A stretch of DNA of 13,186 nt. Source: JAIXWP01 sp049318685. GTDB lineage: Bacteria; Bacteroidota; Bacteroidia; Flavobacteriales_D; Sanyastnellaceae. The DNA is taken from assembly GCA_049318685.1 (NCBI GenBank), contig JBMOFW010000072.1, positions 1-13,186 of the forward strand, written 5' to 3'. Position numbers and translations under genes: made by a program. Shown here piece by piece: positions 7,674 to 13,186 of this stretch. Below the pieces are notes generated by a model. That model did no database searches and was not told the DNA's origin. It saw only the letters and a list, made by a program, of their open reading frames with translations. How positions within the stretch are numbered: position 1 is the first letter of the stretch; each line of letters starts with the position of its first letter.

Positions 7674-10600
7674 ATGAGAAGTCTTTTTACTCAATCCTAT
7701 TCAAAAATCCTAGTGATGCTTGGCCTAACTTTGGGCTTGGTCAACTCCGGAATTGCCCAGTTTGACACCGAATTTTGGCTTCCCCCGCTCTGGGAAGTAG
7801 GTGTGTCATCACGAAATCAACCGTCGAATTTATTCATTACGACGCCATTTGATTTTCCGGTGAGTGTGCACGTGGAAACCTCTGATGGAACTACTTTCGT
7901 TTTTGACGGAACCGTGGTTTCGGGCACACCGTTGGTTATTCCATTAAGTCCAACTTTGGGACAAACAAACATTGCTGGTGTTGCTAACCTGAATAGAGGA
8001 TTGCAAGTGACTTCTACTGCGCCAATTCAATGTGTACATCGCGTCGCGGGTAGTGAGAACCAAACATTAGTTACGTTAAAAGGAAAAAATGCCTTGGGTC
8101 GAGACTTTTGGTGCGGATCACAAGTTCGAAATTTAAATGCCAACTACGGTACTGCTGAATATCACTTCATTTCCGTGATGGCGATGGAAAACAATACTAC
8201 GGTTACTTTCACAACGCCGTTTACTATGTATAGCGGAACAGGTGCTTTGAGTAATCCACACACCGTGACACTTCAAGCCGGACAGAGCTATTTAATTCGA
8301 GGCAATAGTCCGGTTCAACACGTCTGTGGATCACATGTGGTATCTAATAAGGACATTGCTGTAGTAAGTGGTTCAACCCACACGCGTATTGCAGGAGCAG
8401 GTGCCAACGCGGCAGATGGTGGCACAGACCAACTTGTTCCCATCGAATTGGCAGGCTTTGAGTGGGTAATGATTAAAGGGAATAACAATAACCCTTGGGA
8501 CTATGGTATTATCGTAGCAACACAAAATAACACGAATATCTACATTGACGGTTCGGGTACACCGGCGGCAACAATAAACGCCGGTCAATACTATGATTGG
8601 ACAATGACCGGAGCTTTCGGTGCGCCGCATTATTTCAGAACCGACAGGCCCGCTTTTGCCTATCATATTTCTGGTTGCTCTCAAGATGAAGAGGTCGATA
8701 TGAGTGCCATGCCTGAAATCAGTTGTACCGGTTCACGTTATATCGAATTTTCGAAATTCAATATTGGTGGACTAAATGAAATCATGCCTGTACTGATTCC
8801 GCCAACTGCAGAGCCTACACTCAAGTTCAATGGCGTGGACTATGACGCTGTTCCCGGTGTGATTATTAATAACGTACCCGGTTTGGTTGGATGGAAATGC
8901 GCAACATTTCCGAATAGTGTTGTTCAGCTCAATAATATTCTCACTTCAGAAGGATTCTTTCATGCAGCATGGCTGACCGGTAATGGAAGTACAGGTGCGT
9001 ATGGATACTTATCTGGGTTTAATGACGCATTCGAGTTTCAAGATCCAACTTCTGCAGATCCTATTCCCACGACTATTTATCCCGTTGCTACTCTATGTCA
9101 AGGACAAAGTGTTGACCACTGCCTTGAAGTATACAGTTGTGGTGACAATCACTTTATAGAAAGTTTTTCGGGAAATCTTGGAAATGTAGTTGTAGCCCCT
9201 CCTTCAGCGCCAAGTGACACCTGTTTCAGATATACTGCTCCCTTCAACTTTGTTGGAAGAGACACTGTAACTTTTGTCGTCGAAAACGAGTTTGGTTTTC
9301 AAGGAAGCGTTGATCTTGTTTTCACAGTAGTCAATCCAAATACAACCATCAATGCTGGTTCAGATCAATTCGTATGCGGGGTTGGTTCGACTACCATTAG
9401 TGCGGTCAATCCGGATCCATTGGCGGTTGGATTCTGGACCACAACTACACCGGGAGCAACGATTACGAATCCGAATTCTCCCACAACTGCGGTAAACCTC
9501 GTGCTTGGTCCCAACCTCTTTGTTTGGCATCAAAACTATCCGTCGTGCGGTGTCAACAATGTGGATTTAGTTCAAATTACACGGTATACCGGAAATGCGC
9601 CAGCAAATGCCAATGCCGGACCCGACATTCAACTGTGTTCCACAAGTACAAGTTTTGTAATGGCCGCTAATAATCCGGGCTTCGACGGTACCGGAACCTG
9701 GTCGATTACCACCGGAACGGCTACAATTGCCAACATCAACTCTTACAATAGCGCTGTATCCAATTTGGCTATTGGAGTCAACACTTTCGTATGGAATGTT
9801 GCCAATGGTCCTTGCACAGGAGGTGAAACATCTGACGCCATGACCATTTCTGTGTTCAATGCCAATCATCCTGCAGCGAATGCGGGTGCGGATCAAACAG
9901 CATGTCAAGGTTCATTCTCATCACTCACGTTGACAGGTTCATCACCTTTGGTTCCCGCAACCGGTCAGTGGACAGTTATCACCGGATCTGGAACTTTTGG
10001 AAATGCCTCTTCTGCGACAACCACTGTTTCAGGATTGAGTGTTGGAACGAATACCTTCAGATGGACTATCAATAATGGTCCTTGTGGCACATTGACCGAT
10101 GAAGTAACTATCATCGTTTATAATCCAAGTTCGCCTGCGGCCAATGCAGGTCCGGATCAAACAGTGTGTCTTCCTTCCAACTCGACCACACTTGCCGGAA
10201 ACTCCCCAATATCGCCGGCTACCGGAACATGGACTGTCATTTCCGGAACAGGATCCTTTACGAATGCGAATTCCCCAACTACCGCGGTTTCCAATTTAAG
10301 TTTGGGAACGAACGTTTTCCGTTGGACGTTGAATAATGGATCGTGCAGTAATCCGATTACAACCGACGATGTCACTATCACGGTATACCCGGAAGCACAA
10401 CCAACAGCTAACGCCGGTCCTGATCAGACATTTTGTTTTACTACTACAGCCGTTACCGCAACTCTTACCGGAAATAGCCCAACGGCCCCGGGAGCAGGAG
10501 TTTGGACACTTGTAAGCGGTACGGGTACGATTGCTTCGCCTACATCCGCAACAACCACAGTGACCGGACTTAGCTTGGGTCAAAATGTTTTCCAATGGTC

Positions 10601-13186
10601 TTTGACCAACGGATCATGCGATGCTCCGAACACAGATCAAATGATCATTACAGTATTCAATGGTAATATCAGTACCGCAAACGCCGGCAGTGATGGCGCC
10701 ATTTGTTTACCAATTAGCACATATACATTAGGCGCAACCAATCCAGCCTTACCGGCAACAGGTTTGTGGTCTCAAGTCAGTGGCCCTGCAGGTGCAGTCA
10801 TTGCTAATCCAACATCTCCCACATCGAATGTTTCTAACTTAACTAGTGGTGTGTATGTATTCCGTTGGACCATTCAAAACGGTCCTTGTGGGACAACAGT
10901 ATTTGATGAAATGACATTGAACGTATTCAATGCGTCAGCACAAATTTCGAATGCCGGACCCGATCAATCATTCTGTTTTAATGGTATCGCTCCAGTAGTA
11001 GCCACCATGGCGGCAAATGCCGCTGTTGCGCCAACTACAGGAAGCTGGACACTTATTTCAGGTGGTGGCACTATCACTTCACCCACGAGTCCAACGACTA
11101 CCATTACCAATATTCCTGTCGGTATCAATATTTTCAGATGGACATTGAATAATGGAACATGCGGCAACTCGAATGACTTGGTGGCCATCTTTGTTTTCTC
11201 GTCAACACAACAAGCAGCCAACGCAGGCGCAGATCAACAAATTTGTTCTTCTGCAGCCAGTGTAACACTCGCCGGTAATAGTGTTATCACTCCGGCAACA
11301 GGCACTTGGTCGCAAGTGAGCGGACCTTCAACATTGACCTTCTCGTCCACAACGAATCCGACGGCGATCGTAACCGGATATGTTCCGGGAGTGTACACAT
11401 TGCAATGGACGATCAACAACGGTCCATGCGGATCACCTGCTATTTTAACCGATCAAATGACTTTGACAGTATATCCGGCATCGCAAGCCGCTGCGAATGC
11501 AGGTCCGGATCAAAGTATTTGTAATACAACAGCATCTGTTTTGATGGCCGCAAACTCAGCCACATTCCCTGCATCAGGACAATGGACTGTTGTTAGTGGA
11601 TCTGGAACATTTACCAATAGCACCTCACCAGTCACTTCTGTAAGCGGATTGAGTGTGGGTACCAATTGTTTTGTTTGGACCATCAATAACGGTGTATGCA
11701 ATGCGCCGACTTCAGATCAGGTGTGTATCACTGTATTCGATGTGAATGCGCCGGTAGCGAATGCAGGAACCGATCAATCCTTCTGTCTGCCCACTACATC
11801 AGCATCATTGGTCGGAAATACCCCAACCTTCCCGGCTATGGGCAGTTGGAGTTTAGTAAATGGTTCAGGCACATTTTCCAGCGCATCTTCACCATCAACA
11901 ACTGTTTCCGGATTGTCTCTGGGAACAAATACACTCCGTTGGACCATCAACAACGGTTCATGCGGAACAATTACAACGGATGATGTCGTTGTGGTTATTT
12001 TCGATAACAATCAAGTACCCCCCAATGCAGGACCAGACGCTCAATTGTGCACGCCTACAAGCACTTATATAATGCAGGGTAGCGCAGTTACATCTCCTGC
12101 CACAGGGGAATGGACATTGATATCAGGCACAGGAACAATAGCTAATCCGAATAGCCCGACCTCTGCCATCTCCGGTTTAGGAATTGGACAAAATATTTTC
12201 CGTTGGACCATTCTAAATGGACCATGTCCTGCCGGACAAAACACAGACGATATGTCGATTTTCGTCTTTGATGAAAATCAACAAAGTGCGAATGCCGGAC
12301 CCGATCAAGAATTATGTTTCACTGGAACATCAGGCCCTTCAGCAACAATGGCTGGATCTTCTGTAGTATTCCCTGGCAGCGGTCAATGGACCATCATTCA
12401 AGGAAGTGGAACCATCACTTCCGCAACTTCTCCAACTACCACAATCACCAATCTTGGTGTAGGTGAAAATATTTTCAGATGGACGGTGAATAATGGACCA
12501 TGTGCGAATGGCACCACATTCGATCAAGTCAGTATTTTTGTATTCAGTGGATCCCAAGCACCTGCGAATGCCGGTGCCGATCAACAATTGTGTAGCACGA
12601 ATCCAGCAACCACATTGGCTGGGAATAGCATCATCTTCCCAGGAACTGGCTTATGGACGGTAGTTCAAGGAACAGCCACGTTTGCCGATGCAACCAATCC
12701 AACAACCACGGTTAGTGGTTTGTCCATTGGAACAAATATTTTACAATGGACGATAGACAATGGTCCATGCGCCAACGCAATCACCAGTGATCAAGTGACC
12801 ATCACTGTATTTAACAATGCACAAAATCCGGCCAATGCTGGTATTGATTTCACCGCGTGTACATCACAAGGTGCAGTAACATTCACAGGTAACAGCTTCA
12901 GCGCTCCAGCGACGGCTTTGTGGCAAATTGTAAGTGGTACAGGAACAATTACTAGCCCAACATCTGCAACAACAACCGTTACCGGATTGGGAGTTGGTTC
13001 GAACACACTTTCATATACCATATTCAATGGACCATGTGCCGCTGCCACAACAGACAACATCGTAGTTACTGTTTACAGTGCCAATCAAACTGCTGCAAAC
13101 GCGGGCGCCAATCAGAGCATCTGCTTGCCTACAAACAGCGTGACCCTTACGGGTAATGCGCTCATTTCACCGGCCACTGGAACATG
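7674..13186 (+). CDS. Giant repeat-containing surface protein/adhesin, 3' end cut by the window
   Basis: I read 1837 codons from the ATG at 7674 to the window edge without a stop. Residues 1-28 are a signal peptide (hydrophobic VMLGLTLGLV, ending SGIA before Gln29). Residues 30 to about 455 resemble the IgGFc-binding-like N-terminal region common in Bacteroidota surface proteins. It has paired EFW/DFW motifs (FDTEFWLPPLWE, LGRDFWCGSQ), ENNTTVTF, and MSAMPEISCTGSRYIEFSKF. Residues about 463-556 look like a cadherin/Big-type module (YTAPFNFVGRDTVTFVVENE). From residue 560 onward the protein is an array of 87-92-residue β-sandwich-like repeats. It should be exported and displayed on the surface. 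A C-terminal T9SS or gliding-type sorting domain would be expected beyond the window but is not seen. An adhesive role is inferred from architecture; the ligand is unknown. The alternative start at Met15 would leave a poor signal peptide. Confidence 0.85.
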   Translation, partial: MRSLFTQSYSKILVMLGLTLGLVNSGIAQFDTEFWLPPLWEVGVSSRNQPSNLFITTPFDFPVSVHVETSDGTTFVFDGTVVSGTPLVIPLSPTLGQTNIAGVANLNRGLQVTSTAPIQCVHRVAGSENQTLVTLKGKNALGRDFWCGSQVRNLNANYGTAEYHFISVMAMENNTTVTFTTPFTMYSGTGALSNPHTVTLQAGQSYLIRGNSPVQHVCGSHVVSNKDIAVVSGSTHTRIAGAGANAADGGTDQLVPIELAGFEWVMIKGNNNNPWDYGIIVATQNNTNIYIDGSGTPAATINAGQYYDWTMTGAFGAPHYFRTDRPAFAYHISGCSQDEEVDMSAMPEISCTGSRYIEFSKFNIGGLNEIMPVLIPPTAEPTLKFNGVDYDAVPGVIINNVPGLVGWKCATFPNSVVQLNNILTSEGFFHAAWLTGNGSTGAYGYLSGFNDAFEFQDPTSADPIPTTIYPVATLCQGQSVDHCLEVYSCGDNHFIESFSGNLGNVVVAPPSAPSDTCFRYTAPFNFVGRDTVTFVVENEFGFQGSVDLVFTVVNPNTTINAGSDQFVCGVGSTTISAVNPDPLAVGFWTTTTPGATITNPNSPTTAVNLVLGPNLFVWHQNYPSCGVNNVDLVQITRYTGNAPANANAGPDIQLCSTSTSFVMAANNPGFDGTGTWSITTGTATIANINSYNSAVSNLAIGVNTFVWNVANGPCTGGETSDAMTISVFNANHPAANAGADQTACQGSFSSLTLTGSSPLVPATGQWTVITGSGTFGNASSATTTVSGLSVGTNTFRWTINNGPCGTLTDEVTIIVYNPSSPAANAGPDQTVCLPSNSTTLAGNSPISPATGTWTVISGTGSFTNANSPTTAVSNLSLGTNVFRWTLNNGSCSNPITTDDVTITVYPEAQPTANAGPDQTFCFTTTAVTATLTGNSPTAPGAGVWTLVSGTGTIASPTSATTTVTGLSLGQNVFQWSLTNGSCDAPNTDQMIITVFNGNISTANAGSDGAICLPISTYTLGATNPALPATGLWSQVSGPAGAVIANPTSPTSNVSNLTSGVYVFRWTIQNGPCGTTVFDEMTLNVFNASAQISNAGPDQSFCFNGIAPVVATMAANAAVAPTTGSWTLISGGGTITSPTSPTTTITNIPVGINIFRWTLNNGTCGNSNDLVAIFVFSSTQQAANAGADQQICSSAASVTLAGNSVITPATGTWSQVSGPSTLTFSSTTNPTAIVTGYVPGVYTLQWTINNGPCGSPAILTDQMTLTVYPASQAAANAGPDQSICNTTASVLMAANSATFPASGQWTVVSGSGTFTNSTSPVTSVSGLSVGTNCFVWTINNGVCNAPTSDQVCITVFDVNAPVANAGTDQSFCLPTTSASLVGNTPTFPAMGSWSLVNGSGTFSSASSPSTTVSGLSLGTNTLRWTINNGSCGTITTDDVVVVIFDNNQVPPNAGPDAQLCTPTSTYIMQGSAVTSPATGEWTLISGTGTIANPNSPTSAISGLGIGQNIFRWTILNGPCPAGQNTDDMSIFVFDENQQSANAGPDQELCFTGTSGPSATMAGSSVVFPGSGQWTIIQGSGTITSATSPTTTITNLGVGENIFRWTVNNGPCANGTTFDQVSIFVFSGSQAPANAGADQQLCSTNPATTLAGNSIIFPGTGLWTVVQGTATFADATNPTTTVSGLSIGTNILQWTIDNGPCANAITSDQVTITVFNNAQNPANAGIDFTACTSQGAVTFTGNSFSAPATALWQIVSGTGTITSPTSATTTVTGLGVGSNTLSYTIFNGPCAAATTDNIVVTVYSANQTAANAGANQSICLPTNSVTLTGNALISPATGT
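9351..13186 (+). repeat. Array of 87-92-residue NAGPDQ repeats inside the adhesin (14 complete plus 1 partial)
   Basis: Each copy begins at the Asn of an NAG motif. Copies R0-R14 start at 9351, 9612, 9879, 10143, 10410, 10680, 10950, 11220, 11496, 11760, 12024, 12291, 12567, 12834 and 13098, with spacings of 261-276 bp. The pattern is NAGPDQxxC, then LAGNS, PATGTW, SGTGT, SPTTTVSGL, GTNxFRWTINNGPC, then TDxVTITVY and a short Q/P/A-rich linker. Every complete copy has one Cys after the DQ motif and one in NG.C, a probable intradomain disulfide. An Asp precedes the last strand in all complete copies. R0 is the most divergent. Copies differ by many synonymous and non-synonymous changes, so this is an old array rather than a recent expansion. 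Related repeats are widespread in Bacteroidota adhesins and gliding-associated proteins. Confidence 0.88.

Noticed and set aside
7529..7765. Rightward 78-codon frame overlapping the adhesin start
   Set aside because: It is in a different frame from the adhesin, has no recognisable features, and its second half is the adhesin signal-peptide region read out of frame.
9567..13060. Several leftward open frames of 60-115 codons inside the adhesin region
   Set aside because: They recur in step with the repeats, have no signal or domain features, and are opposite-strand shadows of the conserved adhesin codons.
9351..13186. Regular 261-276 bp periodicity, considered as a CRISPR or other DNA-level array
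   Set aside because: The period is always a multiple of three, the reading frame stays open throughout, and conservation is at the protein level with many synonymous changes. It is a protein repeat array.

Overview
The window looks like part of a marine or aquatic Bacteroidota chromosome (Flavobacteriia or Cryomorphaceae-like). Three things support this. Three large genes encode exported proteins built from lamin-tail, PKD, Calx-beta and Ig-like modules. Two of them end in a type A sorting domain of the type IX secretion system (T9SS), with the motifs FPNPAQDHLFI and YPNPASDRFLI. Two genes also carry TAnnTTTG boxes just upstream, the -7 element typical of this phylum. The exact taxon cannot be read from the sequence.

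Layout. Positions 1-4776 hold a leftward unit of three genes: a 1086-residue T9SS protein, a DUF502 membrane protein whose ATG overlaps the previous stop by 4 bp (ATGA), and an EamA/DMT-type transporter that runs off the left edge. A divergent 86-bp gap (4777-4862) leads to a rightward 582-residue T9SS protein with PKD, C2-like and Ig-like modules. Its stop codon is fused with the stop of a leftward DUF3050 gene (TTAA, 6608-6611). A 286-bp divergent gap (7388-7673) contains a perfect 7-bp inverted repeat. It is followed by a rightward giant surface-protein gene (7674 to beyond 13186). The giant protein has a signal peptide, an IgGFc-binding-like N-terminal region, one cadherin/Big-like module, and an array of 87-92-residue repeats: 14 complete copies and the start of a fifteenth.

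Function. This is a cell-envelope and secretion neighbourhood, probably for adhesion or surface display. The two T9SS proteins have no visible catalytic domain. The 1086-residue one has the lamin-tail plus OB-fold accessory layout seen in secreted nucleases but no nuclease domain. DUF502, EamA and DUF3050 are conserved families whose link to the surface proteins is only positional. I see no rRNA, tRNA, CRISPR array, transposase, integrase, toxin-antitoxin pair or recognisable defence system. The most interesting material is the internal structure of the repeat array (two repeat subtypes, a Cys pair in every repeat, an extra Cys pair in one copy) and the PKD-C2 fusion. None of this amounts to a demonstrable new system.
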